Shown here piece by piece: positions 1 through 9,457 of a stretch of 54,004 nucleotides of DNA. The stretch lies in the NCBI GenBank assembly GCA_012523705.1, contig JAAYTU010000040.1, positions 1-54,004 of the forward strand, given 5' to 3'. Both the position numbers and the translations under genes were made by a program. Positions within the stretch are counted from its first letter, which is position 1; each line of letters starts with the position of its first letter. This DNA is from Clostridiaceae bacterium (GTDB lineage Bacteria > Bacillota > Clostridia > DSM-8532). The notes beneath the pieces are model-generated. The model saw nothing but the letters and a program-made list of their open reading frames with translations. It was not told the origin of the DNA and ran no database searches.

Positions 1-62
1 GTATTTTTTTAGTGTTGTTCAAGCTTTTTCACCTCTCAACAGCACTATAACGGTCATTCTTG

Positions 63-1169
63 CTATTCGTTTCTGTCTCGTTTAGGGGGTTGATAGTTTC
101 TGATATAAAGCACTATCAGTTCTCGTATAGTAGCTGACAGTATTTTTCTTGTTTCGGGCTCAATATTTTTTACCGATTTCAGTATTTGGGTTATCTCATT
201 TATATGTATATCGGAAAAATCGTTGATGGAAGCAGAGTTTATTGCTTCCATTGCTTTATGCAGGGCATCCACATATCGCTCCCGCTCCTTGTCAGACAAC
301 GTACTTAGCCACTTGTTCAGGGTTTTATTCATATTGACTGACCTGTTTGAAACGTTTTTGACATAATGAAAATCATCACCGTCGATAAGCCAGGTAAAAG
401 GATCGTGCTGTGAAACACTCCACCACTGCTTACTTGCAACAACCTTATATCTTTCCTGACATTGAAGAAGCATACCAACAATGGATGACTGGGGCAGAAA
501 CTTAATGATTCTGTCCTCGATATTAAGAAATTCTGGATTCTGAAAAACACTATCCTTAAATCCCGGTCCATCAAAGCTATAAACATTAATTATTCTGTCC
601 TGTATTTCAGGAAGACAATACATAGAGGAATAGACTGCAAGATTTCCGCCCTTTGAATGGCCACCAACTCGAAGAGGCCCTTTGACTTTTTCGCCTATGA
701 GATTTAGATAGGTGGCACCTTCTTCCTGGGCAGGAACAGGACTCTTGAAGGCCATGTTGAGGTTTTCCTTCCAGCCGGTTAAGGTCATATCTGTTCCGCG
801 ATAAGCTATAAAGGTTGTCTGATCAGGAAGAAAAAATGTTATGGCTGAGAACTGCTTTTCCTCTTTATGATCTAATTTATTGGTATAGTAGCCTGCTTTT
901 ATATTCCTGAATCTTGGACTCGCAGCCAATGCAAATAAAAGCTTCTTATTATTGTCTGGAAAAAGCAAGCCTTTAAACATGTTCTCAAAGCATTCAGCTT
1001 TGAGCAGATCACCTATTCGAGTGAAGGAAGAGTCAGAATCTAAGCCCGGTACCAGATTGTCAAGGTATACATATGACAGCTGTGACAGAACAAGCCCGTC
1101 AACTGAGCAGAACTCTCTGACATTAAAGTCCTCCAGCTTAGCCTCTACATACTCTATAAGGGATTTCAT
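63..1169 (-). CDS. Lipase-like alpha/beta hydrolase (Mbeg1/DUF2974-type)
   Basis: This 368-residue protein is predicted to be a cytoplasmic serine hydrolase of the lipase-like Mbeg1/DUF2974 group; its substrate is unknown. The nucleophile elbow is GGHSKGGN, with Ser near residue 172. It is preceded by the oxyanion-type strand FIAYRGTD (about 120-127) and followed by SFDGPGF (about 199), which probably carries the catalytic Asp. No signal peptide or membrane segment is visible. The ATG at 1169 has a GGAGGG site about 6 bases upstream. It follows galM by 15 bases on the same strand, so the two are probably co-transcribed, although no shared pathway is evident. Family assignment is fairly sure; function is not. 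Confidence 0.8.
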   Translation of the reverse strand: MKSLIEYVEAKLEDFNVREFCSVDGLVLSQLSYVYLDNLVPGLDSDSSFTRIGDLLKAECFENMFKGLLFPDNNKKLLFALAASPRFRNIKAGYYTNKLDHKEEKQFSAITFFLPDQTTFIAYRGTDMTLTGWKENLNMAFKSPVPAQEEGATYLNLIGEKVKGPLRVGGHSKGGNLAVYSSMYCLPEIQDRIINVYSFDGPGFKDSVFQNPEFLNIEDRIIKFLPQSSIVGMLLQCQERYKVVASKQWWSVSQHDPFTWLIDGDDFHYVKNVSNRSVNMNKTLNKWLSTLSDKERERYVDALHKAMEAINSASINDFSDIHINEITQILKSVKNIEPETRKILSATIRELIVLYIRNYQPPKRDRNE

Positions 1170-1184
1170 ATAGGCCCTCCAAAT

Positions 1185-2249
1185 TTATCTGGTGCTAAAT
1201 TTATAAACAGTCTTATGATGATACATATTGCCAACTGTCAATATAGGCCATGGAAAATGTCTGTGTTTCATTGAGTTAGGGAAATATTGAGTTTCAAAGC
1301 AAAAACCATGGCGGTCATCGTAGATGACTTGATCCTTTCCTTTGCCGGCACTCTTCAGATGATTTCCGGTATAAAACTGTAATCCAGGCATTGTGGTATA
1401 GCAGATCATGAGTCGTCCGGATTCTGGTTCATATGCCTGACAGCTTTCGTTAAGCTTACCGTTATAATTGCGCAAAACAAAATTGTGGTCGAATCCGGTA
1501 CCGAATTTAAGCTGCTGGTTGTCAGGATAGGAGGTAAGGGCGTCCTGTATTGTTCTGAACCCGGTAAAATCAAAGGGGGTATCCTTAACGCTGTGAATCT
1601 CACCAATTGGCAGGGATTCAGAATTAATAGGAGTATAGAAATCAGCTTCAATCTTTATTTCGTGATTTATTATACTTCCGCTATCATGTCCTGAAAGATT
1701 AAAATAGCTGTGATTTGTAAGATTAAGAACTGTACTTTTGTCGGCGGCTCCATAATATTCAATTTCCAATTCGTCAGAATCATTGAGCCTGTAAATAACC
1801 CTTACCTCTAAATTGCCCGGATAGCCCTGATCACCATCAGGACTAAATAAGCTAAGCTCTAAGGCTTCTCCCTGATTATCGTTTATAATTCTAGAATCCC
1901 AGAGTTTTTTGTCAAAGCTCTTTATACCACCGTGTATATGGTTTTTCCCCTCGTTTTTATCTAAAACATACTTAACCCCATCAATTTCAAACTCGGCGTC
2001 CTCTATACGATTAGCATGGCGTCCCACTATAGCACCAAAGCAGGGGGACCTGTCAAGATAGTCCTCAATATTGTCAAAGCCTAATACGATGTCCTTAAAA
2101 ACGCCATTTCTGTCCGGAGCCATCAGGGATACTATTATTCCGCCATAATCAATAATATCAGCCTTTAGGCCATTATTATTCGAAAGAGTATATAGTGTGA
2201 CTTGAGAATTGTCCGGCAATAGTCCAAAGGGTTTGGATGTTATTTTCAT
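1185..2249 (-). CDS. galM: Aldose 1-epimerase (galactose mutarotase)
   Basis: It interconverts alpha and beta anomers of galactose or glucose in the cytoplasm, feeding the Leloir pathway. The family hallmarks are present: the NxxNRI-type segment GRHANRIEDAEF, the catalytic-His motif LTNHSYFNLSG, and the general-base Glu in FCFETQYFPNS near the C terminus. An upstream in-frame start at 2279 is possible. I chose the ATG at 2249 because GGAGG lies just ahead of it and the protein then begins MKITSKPFG, the usual start for this family. The length of 354 residues is normal. It is the first gene of a two-gene minus-strand unit with the hydrolase that follows. Confidence 0.92.
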   Translation of the reverse strand: MKITSKPFGLLPDNSQVTLYTLSNNNGLKADIIDYGGIIVSLMAPDRNGVFKDIVLGFDNIEDYLDRSPCFGAIVGRHANRIEDAEFEIDGVKYVLDKNEGKNHIHGGIKSFDKKLWDSRIINDNQGEALELSLFSPDGDQGYPGNLEVRVIYRLNDSDELEIEYYGAADKSTVLNLTNHSYFNLSGHDSGSIINHEIKIEADFYTPINSESLPIGEIHSVKDTPFDFTGFRTIQDALTSYPDNQQLKFGTGFDHNFVLRNYNGKLNESCQAYEPESGRLMICYTTMPGLQFYTGNHLKSAGKGKDQVIYDDRHGFCFETQYFPNSMKHRHFPWPILTVGNMYHHKTVYKFSTR

Positions 2250-2420
2250 AGGGTAACCTCCACAAATGATTTCTAACAATATTAATAATTACATTCTTTA
2301 AAAGAATTGTAACATATATGACTTCAAACACAAGAAGATTATATTAATAATTATCAGCCATTAGTAAAATAATTAAATGCAAAGTATACCTGGTACAATG
2401 ACCGAGCCGCTTAAATTGCT

Positions 2421-2450
2421 TTGGCAGCTATAAACCTGTTATAGTATAGT
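2421..2450 (+). promoter_or_regulatory. Candidate sigma-A promoter for the radical SAM gene
   Basis: TTGGCA (2421-2426) and TATAGT (2445-2450) are separated by 18 bases, about 100 bases upstream of the ATG at 2548. Seen by eye only. Confidence 0.45.
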
Positions 2451-2547
2451 ATAGGAATTAATTCTAATCAAATCTTAATGATAATTAAAGTAGCTCCTTA
2501 TTTAAGTAATGTAAAATACTAAAAGGACAGCTGGATGAGAGGATATA

Positions 2548-4239
2548 ATGAACATTTTACTTGTAGCAATAAACGCAAGATATGAACATGAAGGCTTGGC
2601 GGTTTGGTACTTGAAGGCTGCATGCGAACAACATAATATTCCGGTAAAGGTAATGCAGTTTTCGATTAATGACTCCCAACAGAAAATCTGGGCCTCCATA
2701 TTGGATGAAAATCCTGATGTGGTCGCTTTTTCATGTTATATATGGAATAGGGATGTTATGTTAAAGTTGATAAATGACTTAAAAAAAGCTAGACCGAAGT
2801 GCAGAATAATAGTTGGTGGCCCTGAGACTGGATACTCAGGTGCTCAAGAAGACTACTATGCCTTTGGTGCCGATTATCTGATTAAAGGAGCGGGTGAATA
2901 TCGTTTTCCCATGCTGCTTAAGCAAATAAAGGGAGGAAATAGTGACCGGATCAAGGAAGAACTTTTACAGGACAGCTGTAATAAAAATGATTATATATCT
3001 CCCTTCAGTTCTGAATACTTAGCAAGGATTAAGGATAGAATTGCCTACATTGAATCATCAAGAGGTTGTCCCTACAGATGCTCCTATTGTCTTTCTTCAT
3101 TGAGCAGGGGAATGGTTTTTCATCCGATTGATGAGATTAAAAAAGACCTTGAGAAGCTTGTAGCAGCAAAGGCTAAGGTTATCAAGTTTGTTGACAGATC
3201 CTTTAACGCTAACGAAAAGCATGCTCTTGCGATTTGGGATATTATTAAAGGCTTCTCAAATGAAGATATAGTGTTTCATTTTGAGATAAATCCAGATATT
3301 CTAACAAAAGCTCAGATCGATTGTCTGGCATCCATGAGACCGGGACTTGTTCAGCTCGAGGCAGGCATTCAGTCAGTTAACCCCGATGCCCTAAAAGAGG
3401 TATCGAGGGTTATGAATGTGGGAAAAGCCATATCTAATCTAAAAGTTCTTATGTCAAAGGGCAATATCCATATTCATACAGATCTAATTGCCGGCTTACC
3501 GTATGATACCTTGGAATCCTTTAAGGAAGCCTTTAACAGAATTTATGAGATAAAGGCTCATCACATGCAATTAGGTTTTTTAAAGCTGCTTCGCGGCACC
3601 AGAATAAGAGAAGAGGCTGAAAAACACGGCTTTAAATACAGGGAATATCCACCTTATGAGATTATAGAGAATAAATATCTGGGTGTTCATGAGATACTTA
3701 TACTAAAGGAAGTAGAAGAGGTTCTGGACCGGACATGGAATTCAGGACGCTTTACCTATAGTCTGGAATATATAGTTGAATTCTTTGATACCCCCTTTGA
3801 CTTATATGAAGGATTTGCTAAATTTTTGATGCAAAAATGCAGATTATATCAGCCCATGTCAGCCGCAAGTCTTTTTAAGCTTATACGAGAATATGCATTA
3901 GATATAGAGGGTATAGACTCAATTACCCTTCATTCGCTCTTGGCGTTGGATTATGCTTGCTCTCTGAAGAACTCTGTAATTCCTGAGTTCCTTGCAGATG
4001 ACAAGGTAAAAACAATTGATATCAGGGAGATATTAGAAGAACATGCACCTAAAACAATTTGGAAAAAAGAATACAGGAAAAAATATATGGTGATAGAGGG
4101 AAGTTTTCCCGATAGAATAGTAGGAGAAAGTATTATAACCGATAATAGGGTATTGCTGGATATGGATTTTATAGACCCGGTAACAAACAGAGTTGTTCCT
4201 GATAATTTATCCAAACTCTTTACCCGAATACTTAATTAG
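2548..4239 (+). CDS. B12-binding radical SAM protein (DUF4080 type)
   Basis: This 563-residue protein has an N-terminal cobalamin-binding-like domain (about 1-130) starting MNILLVAINARYEHEG. A radical SAM domain follows, with the cluster motif CPYRCSYC (Cys174, Cys178, Cys181). The C-terminal third matches the DUF4080 type found in clostridial members. The family uses a [4Fe-4S] cluster and S-adenosylmethionine for radical chemistry, often methylation when a B12 domain is present; the substrate here is unknown. The B12 domain lacks a clear DxHxxG motif, so cobalamin binding is inferred from the fold only. GAGAGGAT sits 5 bases before the ATG. The gene is apparently monocistronic or leads into xpaC 46 bases downstream. 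Confidence 0.88.
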   Translation: MNILLVAINARYEHEGLAVWYLKAACEQHNIPVKVMQFSINDSQQKIWASILDENPDVVAFSCYIWNRDVMLKLINDLKKARPKCRIIVGGPETGYSGAQEDYYAFGADYLIKGAGEYRFPMLLKQIKGGNSDRIKEELLQDSCNKNDYISPFSSEYLARIKDRIAYIESSRGCPYRCSYCLSSLSRGMVFHPIDEIKKDLEKLVAAKAKVIKFVDRSFNANEKHALAIWDIIKGFSNEDIVFHFEINPDILTKAQIDCLASMRPGLVQLEAGIQSVNPDALKEVSRVMNVGKAISNLKVLMSKGNIHIHTDLIAGLPYDTLESFKEAFNRIYEIKAHHMQLGFLKLLRGTRIREEAEKHGFKYREYPPYEIIENKYLGVHEILILKEVEEVLDRTWNSGRFTYSLEYIVEFFDTPFDLYEGFAKFLMQKCRLYQPMSAASLFKLIREYALDIEGIDSITLHSLLALDYACSLKNSVIPEFLADDKVKTIDIREILEEHAPKTIWKKEYRKKYMVIEGSFPDRIVGESIITDNRVLLDMDFIDPVTNRVVPDNLSKLFTRILN

Positions 4240-4285
4240 AGTAAAATAGTAATATGTGTAATAAGGTAATGGTGGTGAAATTAAA

Positions 4286-4930
4286 TTGAAAATGTCAACA
4301 AAAAGCAGAGTCTTTTCAATCATATCAGGTGTAGCAGTTTTTGTTTTGTTGATGTTTGTTATTTCAATAATAGAAGTAGCTCTCATAGGTGGGGTAATTG
4401 GATGGTTAGTAGTTACTCTTCTTATGAATAAAAAAGAGAAGGATGGATCTCTGGTGGCAGAGGGCCTGACAAGAGCCGATCTGGAGAACACCATCAAGAG
4501 CGGGCGTAAGCTTACCGCCGGCATGAGAGAGGCTGTCAAAAAACTGTCTCAGGCAGAGATATGCCATGAGGTTGAAGACTTGTGCAGAATAGCCGAGTCC
4601 ATGTTTGAGTTACTCAGAAAGGACCCTAATGATATTCGCGTGGTCAAGCAGTTTATTACTTATTATCTGGAACCCACACATAAAATTATTGTAAAGTATG
4701 CTGAATTAGCCACAACGAGACCAATGCCAGCAGGCGCTGTAGAAACATTAGAGCGCACTGAAAAATCTCTGAAAAACATGCGTCTAACCTTCTTACAGCA
4801 GAAGGAAAAGATGCTCGCAAACGATGTTATAGATTTGGATACAGAAATAAAAGTGTTTGAGACCCTTGCGGGTAATATGAAAACTAAGAAGAATCCAAAA
4901 AATGAATCTTCAACAGGGGCAGGACGTTAA
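4286..4930 (+). CDS. XpaC-family membrane protein
   Basis: This 214-residue protein has one long or two short N-terminal hydrophobic segments (about residues 12-48) and a helical cytoplasmic part. The segment CHEVEDLCRIAESMFELL and the YYLEPTHKIIVKY region resemble the XpaC group (named for 5-bromo-4-chloroindolyl phosphate hydrolysis). XpaC is usually encoded just before TelA, as here. The enzymatic name is historical and no catalytic residues are evident. The start is probably TTG at 4286, eight bases after GGTGGTGA; the ATG two codons later is the alternative. The 3' end overlaps telA by 29 bases, implying translational coupling. Confidence 0.75.
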   Translation: MKMSTKSRVFSIISGVAVFVLLMFVISIIEVALIGGVIGWLVVTLLMNKKEKDGSLVAEGLTRADLENTIKSGRKLTAGMREAVKKLSQAEICHEVEDLCRIAESMFELLRKDPNDIRVVKQFITYYLEPTHKIIVKYAELATTRPMPAGAVETLERTEKSLKNMRLTFLQQKEKMLANDVIDLDTEIKVFETLAGNMKTKKNPKNESSTGAGR

Positions 4931-6068
4931 TAGTAATAGTAATGAGAAAGGTATGGTAATGGTTATGGAAGGACAGGTACAATCAGCGCCTGCACAGGCA
5001 GCTATGAACGCCACTGCAGATTATGATGTAAACAAATGGAATGAGATGACTGATGAGGAAAGACAGCAGGTCTTGGATATTGCCTCAAAAATAGATATCT
5101 CTGATTCCCAGGGTATCATTCAGTATGGTTCTCTGGCTCAAAGTGACATATCGAAGTTCTCCGATTCCATGCTTGATCAAATAAGAGCAAAGGATAGTGG
5201 CGAGGTAGGAGAGGTTCTTACCGACTTATTGGTTAAGGTTCAGGATGTTGATATTGATGCCCTTGATCCAAATCAGAAAGGCTTCTCAAAGCTTTTCAGA
5301 AGCTTTAAACGGGAAACCAATAAATTCATAGCCAGATATGATAAGATCAGCGTCCAGATAGAAAAAATAATTGATCAGCTAGACAGGGCGAAATTGCAGC
5401 TTATTCGTGATATTACCTCATTGGATACCATGTATGAAAAAAACCTGGATTACTTAAAGCAGCTTGATATATTCATTATGGCCGGATCATTGAAGCTGAA
5501 GGATCTGAATAATAAAGAGATGCCCGCATTGCAGGAGAGAGCTAAAAAAACAGGGGATCCTGTTGACGCCCAAAGGGTCAGGGACATGGCTGAGTTGATA
5601 TCACGCTTTGAAAAGAAACTCCACGATCTAAAGCTAAGCAGAATGATTGCAATCCAAACCGCTCCCCAGATTCGTCTGATTCAAAATAATGATCAGACAT
5701 TGGTTGAGAAAATACAAAGTTCTATTATGAACACCATACCTCTTTGGAAGAATCAGATTGCTATTGCCATTACCATGCTTCGCCAGCAATCGGCACTGAA
5801 ACTTCAACGGGATGTTACAAACACTACAAATGAGCTTTTGGCAAAGAACTCAGAAATGCTAAAAACAAGTTCCATAGAGCTTTCCAGGGAAAATGAGCGT
5901 GGTATTGTTGACATTGAGACATTGAAAAAGGTTAATAGCGACTTAATTTACACCTTGGAGGAAACTCTTAAGATTCAAGCCGACGGCCGGGCAAGAAGGG
6001 CACAGGTTGAAAATGAGCTTAAGACTTTAGAGGATGACATCAAGACAAAGCTTTTAGATATGCAATAA
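4902..6068 (+). CDS. telA: TelA-family protein (toxic anion resistance)
   Basis: This 388-residue, largely alpha-helical cytoplasmic protein belongs to the TelA/KlaA family, linked in some bacteria to tellurite or cell-envelope stress resistance. The best-conserved part runs from about residue 130 to the end and includes LDRAKLQLIRDI, MIAIQTAPQIRLIQ and LVEKIQSSIMNTIPLWKNQ, all typical of the family. The annotated ATG lies inside xpaC and has only a weak AAGAAG upstream. In-frame ATGs at 4953 and 4965 are alternatives. Co-occurrence with xpaC is the usual arrangement. The physiological role in this organism cannot be told from sequence. Confidence 0.85.
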   Translation: MNLQQGQDVNSNSNEKGMVMVMEGQVQSAPAQAAMNATADYDVNKWNEMTDEERQQVLDIASKIDISDSQGIIQYGSLAQSDISKFSDSMLDQIRAKDSGEVGEVLTDLLVKVQDVDIDALDPNQKGFSKLFRSFKRETNKFIARYDKISVQIEKIIDQLDRAKLQLIRDITSLDTMYEKNLDYLKQLDIFIMAGSLKLKDLNNKEMPALQERAKKTGDPVDAQRVRDMAELISRFEKKLHDLKLSRMIAIQTAPQIRLIQNNDQTLVEKIQSSIMNTIPLWKNQIAIAITMLRQQSALKLQRDVTNTTNELLAKNSEMLKTSSIELSRENERGIVDIETLKKVNSDLIYTLEETLKIQADGRARRAQVENELKTLEDDIKTKLLDMQ

Positions 6069-6106
6069 AGAATTAGTAAATATATAATATAGCCAGCCCA
6101 AATTAC

Positions 6107-6144
6107 GATATCCCATCATACTCCTTGACATGGGATATCTTTTA
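6107..6144 (+). terminator. Rho-independent terminator after telA
   Basis: GATATCCCAT (6107-6116) pairs perfectly with ATGGGATATC (6130-6139), followed by TTTTAT. The loop contains the -35 element of the ileS promoter. Confidence 0.75.
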
Positions 6145-6154
6145 TGAATATAAT
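6125..6154 (+). promoter_or_regulatory. Promoter of the ileS T-box transcript
   Basis: TTGACA (6125-6130) and TATAAT (6149-6154), both perfect consensus hexamers, are 18 bases apart. They sit directly upstream of the T-box leader and overlap the telA terminator. Confidence 0.75.
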
Positions 6155-6183
6155 TTATTGAATAAGAATTTGAAGTAAATGCG

Positions 6184-6457
6184 ATGACTGGACCAGTAGG
6201 ATTCTACAGATTATCATTACAGAGAGTTGGGAAGGCCTTATCAGGCTTGCTGAAATCCCATATGATATTGAATCTGAATATCACCCGTGAGCAGCAGCCC
6301 GAAAAGGATTTGGAGCCATTCTCTTTTCCCTAGTAAGGTGAGCCGGTAAGGGCCGTTATCCCTATGAGTGACAGCTATAATATTATGATATTATGCTGTA
6401 ATTTGGGTGGTACCGCGAACAGAGCCTTTCGTCCCAGTGTGACGACAGGCTTTTTTA
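6184..6457 (+). promoter_or_regulatory. T-box leader of ileS, specifier codon ATC (Ile)
   Basis: A tRNA-Ile-sensing leader lies between the promoter and ileS. The conserved T-box sequence TGGTACCGCG is at 6408-6417, followed by the terminator stem with AGCC/GGCT and CGTC/GACG arms and a T run ending near 6457. In Stem I the specifier loop reads GAAT-ATC-AC, placing the isoleucine codon ATC at 6280-6282. The pheST leader has the same frame with TTC. Uncharged tRNA-Ile would stabilise the antiterminator and allow ileS transcription. The 5' boundary is approximate. Confidence 0.93.
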
Positions 6458-6517
6458 TTATGATTATATAAATATTGCTAATAGATATATAGATAAAGAA
6501 AAGAGAGGATTGATAAT

Positions 6518-9280
6518 ATGTCAGAGGATTACGGTAAAACGCTTAATCTGCCAAAGACAGCCTTCCCTATGCGAGGAGGACTTCCTGAAAAAGAACCGCA
6601 GATGCTGAAGGTATGGCAGGAGAAGGATATTTATAAAAAGCGCCTTGAGAGAAACAAGCATAAGGGCAAGAAGTTTGTCCTCCATGACGGACCTCCCTAT
6701 GCAAATGGTGGCATTCACTTAGGAACGGCCCTGAATAAAGTATTAAAGGATATTATCCTGCGTTACTATGATATGAAGGGGTATTACACTCCCTATATCC
6801 CTGGGTGGGATACTCACGGCCTTCCAACAGAGCTGAAGGCTATTAAAGAAAAGGGACTTAATCGCCATGAAGTAGGTCCTGTGGTTTTCAGAGAGGCCTG
6901 TGAAGAAATTGCAAGGAAGTATCTGGATGAGCAGCGTGGATCCTTCAAAAGACTTGGTGTTATGGCTGACTGGGACAATCCGTATATTACATTAGAGCCG
7001 GAATTTGAAGCAAAGCAAATAGAGGTTTTTGGCCAGATGGCGAAGCTTGGATGTATTTATAAAGGAATGCGCCCTGTTTATTGGTGTGCTTCCTGTGAAA
7101 CTGCTCTGGCTGAGGCGGAGATAGAATATCAGGATGACCATGGCACATCTATCTATGTCAAATTCCCTGTAAAGGATGATAAGGGTAAGCTAAATGGTAT
7201 AGTTGATACACTTGATAACCTTTATGTGGTAATCTGGACTACCACTACCTGGACCTTGCCCGGAAACCTCGCAATATCACTTAATCCAGAGTTCTTATAT
7301 GTGGTTGTAGAGGCCAATTCAGAGCGCTACATCCTGGCAAAAGAGCTTGTTGAAAATGTAATGAAGGCAAGCAATATCAGTGAATACAAAATCCTTGGAG
7401 AAATACTTGGTAGTGAGTTGGAGTATGTAGTCTGTGCTCACCCGTTCTTGGATCGTGAATCCCTTGTTATTGTCGGAGATCATGTTACTCTGGAAGCAGG
7501 TACAGGATGTGTTCACACAGCTCCAGGCCATGGTGCCGAGGACTTTGATGTCTGCAGAAAATATCCTGAAATCGGTATGGTAGTACCGGTAGATGATAAA
7601 GGTCATATGACAGATGAAGCCGGACAATTTGCGGGACTATACTATAAGGCAGCAAATAAGGCAATACTGCAGACGCTGAAGGATACAAACCTTCTGCTGG
7701 CAGAGGAACCAATTGAACACTCATACCCGCACTGCTGGCGCTGTAAGGATCCTATAATCTATAGGGCTACCGAGCAGTGGTTCATTTCTATTGATAAGTT
7801 CAGGCGGCAGGCTCTTGAGGCAATTAAGGATGTAAGATGGATACCATCATGGGGTGAGGACCGTATTACCAAAATGGTAGAGGACCGTGGTGATTGGTGT
7901 ATCTCCCGTCAGCGTATATGGGGATTGCCAATACCTATTTTCTACTGCAGGGACTGCGGCAAGGAAATCATCAACGATGAGACAATTAATGCAATTAAGA
8001 CTCTTTTTGCAAAAGAGGGTTCAAATGCATGGTTTAAATATGAAGCAAAAGATATTCTGCCCGAAGGCTATAAATGTGAATGCGGTGGCAGTGACTTTAA
8101 AAAGGAAAACGACATCATGGATGTCTGGTTTGATTCAGGCTCTAGCCATATCGCTGTAGCTGAGGCAAATCCAGAGCTGGGCTGGCCTGTTGATATGTAT
8201 TTGGAGGGCTCTGACCAGCATAGAGGCTGGTTCCAGTCATCCCTCTTAACGGCTACAGCTGTAAAGGGCAGAGCACCATATCGTCAGGTTCTTACCCATG
8301 GCTATGTTGTTGATGGCCAAGGACGAAAAATGAGTAAATCCTTAGGTAACGGAATTGATCCAATGGACATCTGCAAGCAATATGGAGCCGACATTCTCAG
8401 GCTTTGGGTTTCCTCAAGTGATTACAAGGTGGATATCCGTATTTCCAATGATATATTAAAGCAGCTTACAGAGAGCTATAGAAAGATCCGTAACACAGCA
8501 AGATTTATTCTAGGAAACATAAGTGACTTTGATCCTAATAAGGATTCTGTGCCTTACAGCGAATTAGAGGAGCTGGATAAATGGGCGCTTCTAAGGATGA
8601 ATCAGCTAGTAAACAAAATAGAGAAGGCGTATTCGGAGTATGAATTCCACGCGATGCTACATGCCATCCATAACTTCTGTGTTGTTGACATGAGCAGTTT
8701 CTACCTGGATGTTACCAAGGACAGAATGTATGCTTCAGAGCCAGATGCAAAAGCTCGCCGTGCAGGACAGACTGCAATGTATATCATACTAGATACACTT
8801 ACAAGGCTCCTGGCTCCGGTTCTGGCCTTTACTGCTGAGGAAATCTGGCAGTATCTGCCCCATACAGACAAGGATAATGCTGAAAGTATTATGTTAAATG
8901 ATTGGCCCGAGTCTAAAGCCGAGTATGAGGATGAAGCTCTTGCACAGAAATGGGACAGGATTTTAGAGGTTCGGGACGGTGTGTTAAAGGCACTTGAGGA
9001 AGCAAGAAATCAGAAACTCATTGGTCAATCCCTGCAGGCTAAGCTGGTTATCAAAGCCAAGGGAGAGATATTTGAGTTGCTTAAAGAAAACCTTGAGATT
9101 CTACCTACTGTATTTATCACATCACAGGTAGAACTTAAGGAAACTGACGGTGAAGAGCTTGAGGTTGAAGTTCTAGAGGCTGACGGTGAAAAATGTGAGC
9201 GCTGCTGGATTTATTCAACAACAGTTGGTCACCATCATGACAAACCAACCCTTTGCGAGCGCTGCAGCAAGGTAGTGTAG
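6518..9280 (+). CDS. ileS: Isoleucyl-tRNA synthetase
   Basis: This 920-residue class I synthetase charges tRNA-Ile in the cytoplasm. The HIGH-type signature is in HDGPPYANGGIHLGTALNK (His67-Leu-Gly-Thr70), and KMSKS is at about 604-608. The CP1 editing domain contains TWTLPGNLAI and the GTGCVHTAPGHGAEDF segment. A C-terminal zinc-binding segment with CERCW and CERC pairs shows it is the bacterial type with a zinc finger. The second His of HIGH is Thr here. The gene is controlled by the upstream T-box. A short palindromic repeat follows the stop codon. Confidence 0.97.
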   Translation: MSEDYGKTLNLPKTAFPMRGGLPEKEPQMLKVWQEKDIYKKRLERNKHKGKKFVLHDGPPYANGGIHLGTALNKVLKDIILRYYDMKGYYTPYIPGWDTHGLPTELKAIKEKGLNRHEVGPVVFREACEEIARKYLDEQRGSFKRLGVMADWDNPYITLEPEFEAKQIEVFGQMAKLGCIYKGMRPVYWCASCETALAEAEIEYQDDHGTSIYVKFPVKDDKGKLNGIVDTLDNLYVVIWTTTTWTLPGNLAISLNPEFLYVVVEANSERYILAKELVENVMKASNISEYKILGEILGSELEYVVCAHPFLDRESLVIVGDHVTLEAGTGCVHTAPGHGAEDFDVCRKYPEIGMVVPVDDKGHMTDEAGQFAGLYYKAANKAILQTLKDTNLLLAEEPIEHSYPHCWRCKDPIIYRATEQWFISIDKFRRQALEAIKDVRWIPSWGEDRITKMVEDRGDWCISRQRIWGLPIPIFYCRDCGKEIINDETINAIKTLFAKEGSNAWFKYEAKDILPEGYKCECGGSDFKKENDIMDVWFDSGSSHIAVAEANPELGWPVDMYLEGSDQHRGWFQSSLLTATAVKGRAPYRQVLTHGYVVDGQGRKMSKSLGNGIDPMDICKQYGADILRLWVSSSDYKVDIRISNDILKQLTESYRKIRNTARFILGNISDFDPNKDSVPYSELEELDKWALLRMNQLVNKIEKAYSEYEFHAMLHAIHNFCVVDMSSFYLDVTKDRMYASEPDAKARRAGQTAMYIILDTLTRLLAPVLAFTAEEIWQYLPHTDKDNAESIMLNDWPESKAEYEDEALAQKWDRILEVRDGVLKALEEARNQKLIGQSLQAKLVIKAKGEIFELLKENLEILPTVFITSQVELKETDGEELEVEVLEADGEKCERCWIYSTTVGHHHDKPTLCERCSKVV

Positions 9281-9288
9281 CAATAGAC

Positions 9289-9316
9289 AGTAAGGCAGGG
9301 GACGGTTCTGTGTCTT
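9289..9316 (+). repeat. Short GC-rich palindromic repeat, copy 1
   Basis: The core GCAGGGGACGGTTCTGTGTC (9295-9314) lies 14 bases after the ileS stop. It resembles copies at 35393-35415 (inverted), 46769-46793, 46798-46823 and 52181-52215 (inverted). All lie at 3' ends of genes. Confidence 0.6.
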
Positions 9317-9365
9317 GTTGGAAGTGAGGGGTATGATTTGAATTGCTTCGAAGGCATTAACCGTT

Positions 9366-9457
9366 CCTTTATGTAGACATATGTATCGATCCTGAGACGG
9401 GGAGCTAAAGCCCGCGCGCGATATATCCCCTTTACTTAGACATATGTATCAATCCTG
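9366..9457. repeat. 29-bp imperfect direct repeat with 63-bp period
   Basis: Positions 9366-9394 and 9429-9457 share 26 of 29 bases (core TAGACATATGTATC). The second copy encodes the C terminus and stop of the minus-strand HExxH protein. The 63-base period is a multiple of three, as after a local duplication of the gene end. Confidence 0.7.

Noticed and set aside
4207-4539. Minus-strand reading frame over the start of xpaC
   Set aside because: Antisense to XpaC, which has family support and a ribosome site.
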